7,290 nucleotides of DNA from Rhodospirillales bacterium (GCA_026193355.1 JAPHTL010000199.1:1-7290); one strand, 5' to 3'; numbered from the stretch's first letter, positions 1 to 5,872 are shown. Numbers and translations are program-made. The notes: generated by a model from the sequence alone, not told the origin.

Positions 1-68
1 CAACCGGGCAGGGTATCGTTCCAGCGGGCGCAGGCCACATCGATTCCTATTTCGTCTTCCGCCGTCAT
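1..68 (-). CDS. ybeY: Endoribonuclease YbeY, N-terminal fragment (runs off the window)
   Basis: Only the first 22 codons are present, because the gene reads leftward off the window edge. The peptide contains IDVACARWNDTLPG, which resembles the usual YbeY N-terminus (an acidic I-D strand followed by xxRW and a short helix). YbeY is a metal-dependent single-strand endoribonuclease acting in 16S rRNA maturation and ribosome quality control; its catalytic histidine motif would lie beyond the edge and cannot be checked. The ATG overlaps the phoH stop codon as ATGA, which implies translational coupling. The phoH-ybeY order is well known in bacteria and supports the call more strongly than the short peptide does. 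Confidence 0.75.
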   Translation of the reverse strand, partial: MTAEDEIGIDVACARWNDTLPG

Positions 69-1156
69 TCCCGGTCTTCCGGAACGTGTTCGTACCGCGC
101 GCCCGTCTTGCGGCGACGATCGACGTCGTCATAGGCGCGAACGATTCGCGCCACAAGGGCATGGCGCACCACGTCGGCCTCGGTAAAGGGCAGGGCGGCA
201 ACGCCTTCGACACCGCCGAGCGTATCAAGGGCGTCGCGCAGGCCCGAGCGAACGCCGCTCGGCAAGTCGACCTGGCTGAGGTCGCCGGTGATAACCATTG
301 ATGAACCATCGCCGAGACGGGTCAGGAACATCTTCATCTGCACGGCCGTCGTATTCTGCGCTTCATCCAGAATGACAAAGGCGTTGGCGAGCGTGCGCCC
401 GCGCATGAAGGCCAGCGGCGCGACCTCGATCTCGCCGTTTTCAAGGCGGCGAACCACCTGTTCGGCAGGCATCATGTCGTAAAGCGCATCGTAGAGTGGC
501 CGCAGGTAGGGATCGACCTTTTCGCGCATGTCGCCGGGCAGAAACCCGAGCTGCTCGCCCGCTTCGACCGCGGGCCGCGACAGGATGATACGGGCAACCT
601 GTCCGCTCATAAGGCGTTCCACCGCCTTGGCGACGGCGAGATAGGTCTTGCCGGTGCCCGCCGGGCCTGTGCCGAACACAAGGTCGTTTTCATCAATGGC
701 CTTCATATAGGCCGCCTGCGTCGCCGAGCGCGGCGATATGTGGCGCTTGTGGGTGCGCACAACAATCGCCGCCGCATGGGCAAGTTCATCACGGGAATCG
801 CCATTGGTGCGTTCGGCCTGATCAGCGATGCGCAGGGCCGCTTCCACTTCCGCCATATCCACACTTCGCCCTTTCTGCAAAAGGTCGTAAAGACTGTTGA
901 GAACCACCGACGTCATTTGCACGGCGTTTTCCGGGCCTTCAAGATTCAGCTGGTTTCCCCGCGGGCTGAGCACCACGTCAAGCGCCCGCTCAATGCGCGC
1001 CAGGTTGGCGTTGTGCACACCGAACAGGTCCGGGAGAAGGTTGTTCTCGTCGAACTCCATGCGCGCTGTAACCGTTTCAACGGTCACGCCGGAATCTGCT
1101 TCTTTTCGTGGGGTCTTTCTGGTTTTTCGCTTCTGTTCGCCGCCGGATCGCGTCAT
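65..1156 (-). CDS. phoH: PhoH-family ATPase (PhoH/PhoL type)
   Basis: A 363-residue cytoplasmic P-loop protein. Visible landmarks are a very basic N-terminal tail (about residues 8-20), a small alpha/beta segment at about 45-75 that looks like the KH-like region of this family, Walker A GPAGTGKT at 164-171, and Walker B VILDEAQNTT at 261-270, all in the usual PhoH arrangement. PhoH proteins are ATP-binding, helicase-like proteins; the copy next to ybeY is thought to act in RNA or ribosome metabolism, although its precise substrate is not established. The ATG overlaps the miaB stop as ATGA and the stop overlaps the ybeY start, so all three are probably translated from one mRNA. The methionine at residue 33 is an alternative start, but the overlap favours the first. 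Nothing appears truncated. Confidence 0.93.
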   Translation of the reverse strand: MTRSGGEQKRKTRKTPRKEADSGVTVETVTARMEFDENNLLPDLFGVHNANLARIERALDVVLSPRGNQLNLEGPENAVQMTSVVLNSLYDLLQKGRSVDMAEVEAALRIADQAERTNGDSRDELAHAAAIVVRTHKRHISPRSATQAAYMKAIDENDLVFGTGPAGTGKTYLAVAKAVERLMSGQVARIILSRPAVEAGEQLGFLPGDMREKVDPYLRPLYDALYDMMPAEQVVRRLENGEIEVAPLAFMRGRTLANAFVILDEAQNTTAVQMKMFLTRLGDGSSMVITGDLSQVDLPSGVRSGLRDALDTLGGVEGVAALPFTEADVVRHALVARIVRAYDDVDRRRKTGARYEHVPEDRE

Positions 1157-2541
1157 GCGGAAACTCCACCAGCAGCGGCTTCCGCCCCATCCGCGGGAAC
1201 ACCCGAAAGGCTGTTGGGAAGCGCCTCTGCAATCTTCAGATCGACGACCTCGCCATAGCGACTGGCCACCCCGTCCGCGTGGACCGGTTGCATATAGGGG
1301 CTGCGCCCGACCAACTGGCCGGGATGGCGGCCGGGCCGGTCGAAAAGGACCGGCAGAACGCGGCCGACACAGGCGCGGTTGAAGGCATCCTGTTGACGGC
1401 CAAGAATTTCCTGCAAGGTGGCGAGGCGTTCGGCCATGACCGGTTCGGGAACCTGCCCCTCCATCATCGCTGCGGGGGTGCCGGGACGGGGACTGTATTT
1501 GAACGAATAGGCCTGAATAAAGCCAACATCGCGAACCAGCGACAGGGTCTCCTCGAAATCTGCGTCGGTTTCTCCGGGGAAGCCGACAATGAAATCCGAT
1601 GACAGGGCCAGATCGGGCCGGGCGATGCGAAGTTTTTCGGCCAGCGCCCGATAATCGTCCGCAGTGTGCCGGCGATTCATCGCGGCCAGTATCCGGTCGG
1701 AACCGGACTGCACGGGCAAATGCAGGAACGGCATCAACTGCGGCACGTCGCGATGGGCGGCGATCAGGTCTTCATCCATGTCTGCGGGATGCGAGGTGGT
1801 ATAGCGGATGCGTTCTATCCCCTCGATGGCTGCGACCTCGCGGATGAGGCCCCCAAGCCCCCAGTCACCGCCTCCACCTTTCGTCGGCTCACCGTGCCAG
1901 GCGTTAACATTCTGGCCGATCAGCGTGATTTCGCGCACGCCGCCTCCGGCCAGAATACGGGCTTCGTCCAGCACATCAGAAGGTGGACGCGAATACTCGG
2001 CGCCCCGCGTATAGGGAACGACGCAGAAAGTGCAGAACTTGTCGCACCCTTCCTGAATCGACAGGAACGCGCTGCCGGTGCCATCGGACGACGGACTTGG
2101 CAAATGATCGAATTTTGGTTCGACAGGGAATTCCGTATCAAGCAGCCCCGCCCCCGGTCGCGAGGGCGCAACACGTGCCGCGCGCGCAACCATTTCCGGC
2201 AGGCGATGGTAGGTATGCGGGCCAAGCACGATATCGACGTAGGGTGCGCGGCGCAGAATTTCCGCCCCTTCCGCCTGGGCGACGCAACCGGCCACGGCAA
2301 GGACCATGCGCCCTCCCGCTTCTTCTTTCCTTGCCTTTTCATGGCGCAGGCGGCCCAGTTCCGAGAAAACCTTCTCCGCAGCCTTTTCCCTGATGTGGCA
2401 TGTATTGAGGATGACCATATCGGCGTCTTCCGGCCCATCGACGGGCGCATAGCCAAGCGGCGCCAACACGTCCGCCATGCGCGCGGAATCGTAGACGTTC
2501 ATCTGGCAACCGTAAGTCTTGATGCAGAGTTTCTTGGTCAA
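1153..2541 (-). CDS. miaB: tRNA-2-methylthio-N6-dimethylallyladenosine synthase MiaB
   Basis: A 462-residue radical SAM methylthiotransferase that adds the methylthio group to i6A37 of tRNAs reading UNN codons. The N-terminal domain has its three cluster-binding cysteines at 12 (in IKTYGCQMNVYDS), 48 (in ILNTC) and 86 (in VAGC). The radical SAM motif CDKFCTFC supplies cysteines 166, 170 and 173. A C-terminal TRAM-type RNA-binding region follows at roughly 385-450, and the length is normal. The start codon is TTG: there is no in-frame ATG between it and the in-frame TAG at 2560-2562, and the resulting N-terminus, MTKKLCIKTYGCQMN, is where the family usually begins. No strong Shine-Dalgarno precedes it. 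A 27-codon frame ends on the overlapping TTGA. It heads the miaB-phoH-ybeY cluster. Confidence 0.96.
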   Translation of the reverse strand: MTKKLCIKTYGCQMNVYDSARMADVLAPLGYAPVDGPEDADMVILNTCHIREKAAEKVFSELGRLRHEKARKEEAGGRMVLAVAGCVAQAEGAEILRRAPYVDIVLGPHTYHRLPEMVARAARVAPSRPGAGLLDTEFPVEPKFDHLPSPSSDGTGSAFLSIQEGCDKFCTFCVVPYTRGAEYSRPPSDVLDEARILAGGGVREITLIGQNVNAWHGEPTKGGGGDWGLGGLIREVAAIEGIERIRYTTSHPADMDEDLIAAHRDVPQLMPFLHLPVQSGSDRILAAMNRRHTADDYRALAEKLRIARPDLALSSDFIVGFPGETDADFEETLSLVRDVGFIQAYSFKYSPRPGTPAAMMEGQVPEPVMAERLATLQEILGRQQDAFNRACVGRVLPVLFDRPGRHPGQLVGRSPYMQPVHADGVASRYGEVVDLKIAEALPNSLSGVPADGAEAAAGGVSA

Positions 2542-2621
2542 GGCGTCGTCGTCATCCCACTACAGGGGCGGCGCACGGGTACGCCCCGCGCGGCGGCAGG
2601 CGGTTGCGTGGTTTCACTCAT
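2538..2621 (-). other. Small upstream reading frame overlapping the miaB start
   Basis: Reading leftward, an ATG at 2619-2621 opens a 27-codon frame whose peptide begins MSETTQPPAAARG and is rich in Pro, Ala and Arg. Its TGA stop at 2538-2540 overlaps the miaB TTG as TTGA. No clear Shine-Dalgarno precedes the ATG. It could be a leader peptide translationally coupled to miaB. It could equally be the remains of an N-terminal extension of MiaB now out of frame by one base (through mutation or a sequencing indel), or it could be chance. I do not recognise the peptide. Confidence 0.25.
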
Positions 2622-2651
2622 GTACCCAATCGGGAAACGGACCATATCCGG

Positions 2652-2666
2652 CGTTAACCCTTAACG
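2652..2666. repeat. Short perfect inverted repeat in the miaB leader
   Basis: CGTTAA and TTAACG flank a 3-base CCC centre, giving a perfect 6-base-arm inverted repeat. It lies inside the probable miaB 5' leader, downstream of the candidate promoter at 2701-2728. It is AT-rich within GC-rich surroundings and could be a binding site for a dimeric regulator, but I cannot match it to a known operator. Confidence 0.35.
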
Positions 2667-2672
2667 GATCCT

Positions 2673-2688
2673 GCCCCGGAAACGGGGC
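2673..2688 (-). other. Small stable hairpin in the fur-miaB intergenic region
   Basis: GCCCCG and CGGGGC form a perfect 6-bp, nearly all-GC stem. The loop is TTTC on the minus (miaB-sense) strand and GAAA on the plus strand. No run of T follows on either strand, so it is not a standard intrinsic terminator. It would lie near the 5' end of a miaB transcript begun at the candidate promoter, where it could act as a stabilising 5' hairpin, or it could slow polymerase reading through from fur. Confidence 0.4.
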
Positions 2689-2700
2689 CAACCTGCTCAG

Positions 2701-2728
2701 AAGGTAACACCCGCGCGCCATTAGTCAA
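2701..2728 (-). promoter_or_regulatory. Candidate sigma70-type promoter for miaB-phoH-ybeY
   Basis: On the minus strand there is TTGACT (five of six bases of the -35 consensus), a 16-base spacer, and TACCTT (three of six at -10). It lies 30 bases beyond the fur stop and about 150 bases before the miaB start, which would give miaB a long untranslated leader. The -35 element is convincing and the -10 element is weak. Confidence 0.35.
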
Positions 2729-2757
2729 CCCGGAGCGGGCCATGGCGGGCAGGGCGC

Positions 2758-3201
2758 TCATTCCTCGTCGTCCAGCGGCACGCCATAAAGTTCCAGTCGG
2801 TGGCCGACAAGCTTGTATCCGTACTGCCTGGCGATGGCGCGCTGAAGTTTTTCGATTTCTTCATTGTGGAATTCGATCACCTTTCCCGACTGCATGTCGA
2901 TCAGGTGATCGTGGTGGTCGTCGGAAGCTTCTTCATAGCGGGCGCGGCCATCGCCGAAATCCAGCCGCTCCAGGATATTCGCCTCTTCGAACAGGCGGAC
3001 GGTCCGGTAAACGGTGGCGATGCTGATCCGCGGGTCGGCGGCGCTGGCGCGGCGATAGACTTCCTCGACGTCGGGATGATCCGCGGCATCGGACAGCACC
3101 TTCGCGATGGTCCGACGCTGCTCGGTCATCTTCATGCCCTTGTCGATACAGAGCTGCTCGATTCTTGATACCATCCCCAACCCCGCAACCGGCACGGTCA
3201 C
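2758..3201 (-). CDS. fur: Fur-family metal-responsive transcriptional regulator (Fur/Mur type)
   Basis: A 147-residue DNA-binding repressor of the Fur superfamily. The N-terminal winged helix-turn-helix includes DHPDVEEVYRRA (41-52) and the recognition helix region RISIATVYRTVRLF (58-71). The C-terminal dimerisation and metal domain carries HHDH at 96-99, GKVIEF at 106-111 and HRLELYG at 134-140. The CxxC structural zinc motif of enterobacterial Fur is absent (IDMQSG stands there), as is usual in alphaproteobacterial Fur/Mur proteins, many of which respond mainly to manganese; which metal this one senses cannot be read from sequence. The GTG at 3201 is preceded by GAAGGA at good spacing. An ATG at 3174 (MVSRIEQL) matches the usual family N-terminus and is an alternative giving 138 residues. 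It lies between mucR and miaB on the same strand. Confidence 0.9.
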   Translation of the reverse strand: MTVPVAGLGMVSRIEQLCIDKGMKMTEQRRTIAKVLSDAADHPDVEEVYRRASAADPRISIATVYRTVRLFEEANILERLDFGDGRARYEEASDDHHDHLIDMQSGKVIEFHNEEIEKLQRAIARQYGYKLVGHRLELYGVPLDDEE

Positions 3202-3221
3202 CCGCGTCCTTCAGACGTCCG

Positions 3222-3249
3222 ATGATAGCAAACCCGCGCCTGCCGGCAA
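3222..3249 (-). promoter_or_regulatory. Candidate promoter for fur
   Basis: On the minus strand there is TTGCCG (four of six at -35), a 16-base spacer, and TATCAT (five of six at -10). It sits just after the mucR stop. Transcription would start near 3214, just upstream of the GAAGGA Shine-Dalgarno and the GTG at 3201, which favours the longer Fur form. No intrinsic terminator separates mucR from fur, so readthrough from mucR is also possible. Confidence 0.4.
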
Positions 3250-3254
3250 AGATA

Positions 3255-3668
3255 TCAGCCGCGGTTTTTGCGCGGCTTCGTGCCAAGGCCGATTTTCTTG
3301 GCCAGCGAACTGCGATGCTTGGCGTAATTGGGCGCCACCATGGGATAGTCGGCGGGAAGCCCCCAACGTTCGCGATATTCTTCCGGGCTCATGTCATAGG
3401 CCGTCTTGAGGTGGCGCTTCAGCATCTTGAGCTTTTTGCCATCTTCGAGGCAGATGATGAAATCGGAGGTAACCGACTTGCGGATCGGGACGGCGGGTTG
3501 CGGCCGCTCGACAGCCGCTGCTGCGCCACCGAGGCTGCTGAACGCGCCAAAAACATCCTTGATGAGTTGGGGCAGATCAGAAACAGCAACAGAATTGTTC
3601 GAAACATGGGCCGAAACAACTTCAGCTGTTAGCTCGAGAAGTTCTTCTTTATTGGTGGCGTCGGTCAT
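3255..3668 (-). CDS. mucR: MucR/Ros-family transcriptional regulator
   Basis: A 137-residue zinc-finger-like DNA-binding protein of the Ros/MucR family, which in alphaproteobacteria controls surface polysaccharides, motility, virulence and cell-cycle genes by binding AT-rich DNA. The N-terminal half (about 1-45) is the helical oligomerisation region, followed by an Ala/Pro-rich linker. The DNA-binding domain is at 68-128 and contains ICLEDGKKLKMLKRHLKTAY and the family signature LPADYPMVAPNYA. In the Ros finger scheme Cys73 and His86 are present, Asp76 stands at the second ligand, and Ala90/Tyr91 stand where the fourth ligand (His) would be; such degenerate fingers are common in MucR proteins. 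The start ATG is preceded by GGAG ten bases upstream. The AT-rich promoter region next to it fits autoregulation, which is known for family members. Confidence 0.93.
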   Translation of the reverse strand: MTDATNKEELLELTAEVVSAHVSNNSVAVSDLPQLIKDVFGAFSSLGGAAAAVERPQPAVPIRKSVTSDFIICLEDGKKLKMLKRHLKTAYDMSPEEYRERWGLPADYPMVAPNYAKHRSSLAKKIGLGTKPRKNRG

Positions 3669-3702
3669 TTATTTTATTCTCCGCTTTCGTGTCCTTTACG
3701 GT

Positions 3703-3731
3703 TATATAATTCAGTTACTATACAAAATCAA
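3703..3731 (-). promoter_or_regulatory. Candidate promoter for mucR
   Basis: On the minus strand there is TTGATT, a 17-base spacer, and TATATA (four of six matches at each element). The predicted transcript would begin about 30 bases before the mucR ATG. The whole stretch from 3669 to 3740 is strongly AT-rich with several TA steps, the kind of DNA that MucR/Ros proteins bind, so it may also be the autoregulatory operator. Confidence 0.5.
3705..3710 (+). promoter_or_regulatory. Perfect -10 hexamer for the TusA-like gene
   Basis: TATAAT on the plus strand lies about 30 bases before the ATG at 3741 and overlaps the mucR -10 element on the other strand. No good -35 hexamer is seen at 16-18 bases upstream, so the promoter may be weak or activator-dependent. 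The overlap implies that the two divergent promoters compete or are co-regulated. Confidence 0.4.
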
Positions 3732-3740
3732 CTACAAGAC

Positions 3741-4016
3741 ATGATAAAATCTATGGAACCATACGACCAATCAGAACCTGATTTCTTCTTGGACATAACC
3801 AGTGAAATCTGTCCCATGACTTTCGTTAAAACAAAGCTTTTGCTGGAACGGATGGCGCCAGGACAGATATGTGAGGTACGGTTAAAGGGGGCGGAGCCGC
3901 TTGGCAATGTGCCCCGATCCGTGCGCGATCACGGGCACACGGTCCTGTCTCTTGCCCCTGAGGGCGAGGATGCCTCGGCCGAGGCCGTGCATCGTCTGGT
4001 GATACGCAGGAATTAA
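3741..4016 (+). CDS. TusA/SirA-like sulfur-carrier family protein
   Basis: A 91-residue cytoplasmic protein with the TusA-like fold pattern: a first strand FLDITSEICP (16-25), a helix beginning at the conserved Cys24-Pro25, then GAEPLGNVPRSVRDHGHTVLSL (50-71), matching the family's D/E-P-xxx-(I/V)P and GH-xx-L pattern. TusA proteins carry a persulfide on the Cys of a CPxP motif for tRNA thiolation and other sulfur transfer. Here the motif is CPMT: the second proline is Thr, but the Cys is kept, so sulfur relay is possible but not certain. The start is either the ATG at 3741 or the in-frame ATG at 3753; neither has a clear Shine-Dalgarno. The gene is divergent from mucR and convergent with rimI, 22 bases apart. 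Its 5' end is AT-rich, unlike its 3' part. Confidence 0.75.
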   Translation: MIKSMEPYDQSEPDFFLDITSEICPMTFVKTKLLLERMAPGQICEVRLKGAEPLGNVPRSVRDHGHTVLSLAPEGEDASAEAVHRLVIRRN

Positions 4017-4038
4017 TAAGGCCTGTTTCTTTCGGGTG

Positions 4039-4509
4039 CTAGATGATCAACCTCCGGCGCAAGACCAGGGCATCGACCCGCCTGCCCGGCGCCCGAACAT
4101 AGTATCCGGGCCGCCGCCCGACTTCCGCGAAACCCGCACCGCCGTAGAACGCCCTGGCGGGCGAATTGTCCTCGGCCACTTCGAGAAAAAAATCCGCGCC
4201 GCCCTGCTTGCACGCCACATTGGCGGCGGCATCAAGCAGGGTCTTCGCCACGCCCCTGCGGCGATGTGACGGAAGAACCCCGATACTCAGAACCTCGCAT
4301 TCATCCGCGGCGGACCTGCACAGGATGAAACCCGCCGGCTCTGCCGCATCGCCCTTCCCATCAACAGCAATCAGCGCAAAGGCCCCCGGCGTTTCGAGAA
4401 GAGCCGTGATCGAAGCCGCATCCCAGGCCTCGACGAAGCAATCCGCGTGGAGGGCGGCGATGACTTCCGCATGGGCGACGTCAGCCCTCGTTACAGAAGT
4501 GTCCATCAT
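4039..4509 (-). CDS. rimI: Ribosomal-protein-alanine N-acetyltransferase RimI (GNAT)
   Basis: A 156-residue GNAT acetyltransferase. Motif A is VLPSHRRRGVAKTLL (78-92), with the acetyl-CoA pyrophosphate-binding R-R-x-G-x-A loop at 83-88. Motif B is LEVAEDNSPARAFYGGAGF (109-127), where Glu110 and Tyr122 match the positions of the general base and acid in characterised RimI, followed by GRRPGYY (131-137), typical of RimI rather than of GNATs in general. RimI acetylates the N-terminal alanine of ribosomal protein S18, using acetyl-CoA. Its first ATG overlaps the tsaB stop as ATGA, with a second ATG immediately after. The tsaB-rimI pairing is widely conserved and supports the assignment. Other protein N-termini could also be substrates. 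Confidence 0.9.
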   Translation of the reverse strand: MMDTSVTRADVAHAEVIAALHADCFVEAWDAASITALLETPGAFALIAVDGKGDAAEPAGFILCRSAADECEVLSIGVLPSHRRRGVAKTLLDAAANVACKQGGADFFLEVAEDNSPARAFYGGAGFAEVGRRPGYYVRAPGRRVDALVLRRRLII

Positions 4510-5249
4510 GGGTCGTTCGGTGCAAGCGGCCGCAGACGGCCGCCGTTCTTTGCTGGCGTCGCATCGGGTGGCCGCAGATAAAGCGGGGCGGCGGAAGGGG
4601 CGTCTTCACCCGGAAGTCCTTCTAAGGAAACCCGGAACGCGGCCAGCCTTGCCACGACAGCGGCGTCGGGATGTGGCGATGCTTTCGACAAAACCACATC
4701 GACCCCGGCGGCGAGGAGAACGGGGAGAAGCCTTTCGGCGTAGTCACCGACAAGAAGCAGGGGTGCGCTGGAAAGCGCCTCTGTCAGTCGTTCAGGAAGA
4801 ATCGCTTCCGGAGGCGCGATGGGCTTGAGCCCGGAATCGAAAAGCTGTGCATAAACGTCGCTTCGTTTCGCATCCAGCGCCACCAGAACGTTTCGGCCCG
4901 CACGTTCTGCATCCTCCGTACCCGCCGCGACGGCCTCCATCGTGGTGATCGCAATGACGGGTCGATCAACCGACAACGCCAGTCCGCGCGCGGCGGCCAG
5001 TCCGATGCGCAGGCCCGTGAACGCGCCCGGACCGACGGTGACGGCGATGGCGTCAAGCTCGGCGAATGCAACACCGCCTTCATCCATGACGGTTCGCATC
5101 ATGGGCATCAACGCCTCGGCCTGACCGCGCGCCATGACGGCGAAACGCCGCGCGACCACGCCTTCGCCACTCCACAGGGCCGCCGAACAGGCGGTTGTCG
5201 CCGTATCAATCCCAAGGATTTTCAAGACCCGTTCCGTCCCGTCTTTCAT
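4506..5249 (-). CDS. tsaB: tRNA threonylcarbamoyladenosine biosynthesis protein TsaB
   Basis: A 247-residue member of the ASKHA (HSP70-actin) fold. It shows ILGIDTATTACSAAL (11-25) as the first phosphate-binding strand and VGPGAFTGLRIGLAAARGLAL (72-92), the TsaB signature. TsaB is the non-catalytic partner of TsaD; with TsaE they transfer threonylcarbamoyl from TC-AMP to A37 of ANN-decoding tRNAs. It is translationally coupled to rimI. Start choice: the ATG at 5249 gives eight extra residues, whereas a TTG at 5225 gives the family-typical N-terminus MKILGID with GGAACGGG upstream. If the candidate promoter at 5264-5293 is real, only about ten bases would precede the ATG, which makes the TTG start a serious alternative. 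Confidence 0.92.
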   Translation of the reverse strand: MKDGTERVLKILGIDTATTACSAALWSGEGVVARRFAVMARGQAEALMPMMRTVMDEGGVAFAELDAIAVTVGPGAFTGLRIGLAAARGLALSVDRPVIAITTMEAVAAGTEDAERAGRNVLVALDAKRSDVYAQLFDSGLKPIAPPEAILPERLTEALSSAPLLLVGDYAERLLPVLLAAGVDVVLSKASPHPDAAVVARLAAFRVSLEGLPGEDAPSAAPLYLRPPDATPAKNGGRLRPLAPNDP

Positions 5250-5263
5250 CCGACTTCAGGCCG

Positions 5264-5293
5264 GGTATACTGCGCGCGCGGTGGAGTGGTAAA
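5264..5293 (-). promoter_or_regulatory. Candidate promoter for tsaB-rimI
   Basis: On the minus strand there is TTTACC (four of six), an 18-base spacer, and TATACC (four of six). Its -10 shares the TATA core at 5266-5269 with the oppositely directed -10 for the dipeptidase gene. The spacing is slightly long and the assignment tentative. Confidence 0.3.
5266..5271 (+). promoter_or_regulatory. Candidate -10 element for the D-Ala-D-Ala dipeptidase gene
   Basis: TATACT on the plus strand (five of six to consensus) lies about 35 bases before the ATG at 5306, with a weak CTTTCA at -35 spaced 17 bases upstream and lying inside the tsaB start region. AAGGAA at 5292-5297 provides a good Shine-Dalgarno eight bases before the ATG. 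Confidence 0.4.
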
Positions 5294-5305
5294 GGAATTG
5301 CTGAA

Positions 5306-5863
5306 ATGGCGCTGATCGAGATTACCGAAGAAACACACGGCGTCATGATCGATATCGCCTATGCGACGGCGGATAATTTCACCGGCGCGCCTGTCTACGG
5401 ACGGCCAGGCTGTTATCTTCACGAAGAGGCCGAACCCCTTCTGCGGCGCGCGGTCGAACTAGCTGCCGCGCTTGACCTGCGTATCAGGATCTTCGACGCC
5501 TTCCGTCCATCCGAGGCCCAATGGGCGTTATGGAACCACACCCCCGACCCCGATTTCCTGGCCGATCCGCGGCGCGGCTCCCCCCATTCACGCGGTGTCG
5601 CCGTGGACCTGACCCTGATTGACGGCGACGGTCGCGACCTTGATATGGGCACCCCCTTCGACGCCTTCACGCCGCTTTCGCATCATGGCTGCACGGACCA
5701 CCCGACTGAAGTCCAGCGTAACCGGTTTTTGTTGCTCGGCCTCATGGGCGCGGCAGGGTGGGATTTCTACCGGAATGAATGGTGGCATTATCAGATGTTC
5801 GACAGCCGCCGCTTCCCCGTCATATCAGACAGCGAACTGCCGCAACCGATGATGCCCGCCTGA
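5306..5863 (+). CDS. ddpX: D-alanyl-D-alanine dipeptidase (VanX/DdpX family)
   Basis: A 185-residue zinc metallopeptidase of the M15D type. From the ATG at 5306 the visible active-site residues are Arg67 (in DAFRP), His94 and Asp101 in SPHSRGVAVD (the S-x-H-x-x-G-x-x-x-D zinc motif), and Glu158 and His161 in EWWHYQ. These match the VanX pattern of His/Asp/His ligands with a catalytic Glu three residues before the last His. The family hydrolyses D-Ala-D-Ala; it serves vancomycin resistance in van clusters and peptidoglycan-dipeptide recycling or D-Ala use in Gram-negatives. No van or ddp partner genes are near, so a housekeeping role is likelier. No signal peptide is seen, so it should be cytoplasmic. 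The frame is open back to 5195, but AAGGAA before 5306 and the tsaB overlap favour this start. Confidence 0.88.
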   Translation: MALIEITEETHGVMIDIAYATADNFTGAPVYGRPGCYLHEEAEPLLRRAVELAAALDLRIRIFDAFRPSEAQWALWNHTPDPDFLADPRRGSPHSRGVAVDLTLIDGDGRDLDMGTPFDAFTPLSHHGCTDHPTEVQRNRFLLLGLMGAAGWDFYRNEWWHYQMFDSRRFPVISDSELPQPMMPA

Positions 5864-5872
5864 AGGCGTTTC

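Noticed and set aside
1666..2664. Long plus-strand open frame (332 codons) opposite miaB
   Set aside because: It lies antisense to a clearly recognisable MiaB with all six cluster cysteines. The translation has no recognisable domain and its composition is that expected from antisense of GC-rich coding DNA.
2673..2688. Intrinsic terminator for fur
   Set aside because: The stem is good but no T-run follows on either strand, so it is listed only as a hairpin.
2758..3201. Fur lacking the CxxC zinc motif as an anomaly
   Set aside because: Absence of this motif is usual in alphaproteobacterial Fur/Mur proteins, so it is a lineage marker rather than a novelty.
3255..3668. MucR zinc finger seen as broken because Asp76 and Ala90/Tyr91 replace ligand positions
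   Set aside because: Substitutions at the second and fourth ligand positions are common in MucR-family members that still bind DNA, so this is noted in the annotation and not taken as a lesion.
4166..4828. Plus-strand open frame (220 codons) across rimI and tsaB
   Set aside because: It runs antisense through two recognised genes and their ATGA junction. It is rich in Arg, Ser and Ala with no motif, a typical shadow frame.
5272..5280. Alternating GC run as a functional repeat or Z-DNA site
   Set aside because: Nine bases of alternating GC are expected by chance in a genome of this composition.
4671..5315. Plus-strand open frame (214 codons) opposite tsaB
   Set aside because: It is antisense to the conserved TsaB motifs, runs into the Shine-Dalgarno and start of the dipeptidase gene, and has no domain of its own.
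5306..5863. VanX-like dipeptidase as evidence of a glycopeptide-resistance cluster
   Set aside because: No vanH, vanA/B ligase, vanS/R or ddp transporter genes accompany it. Lone copies of this family are widespread in Gram-negative bacteria.
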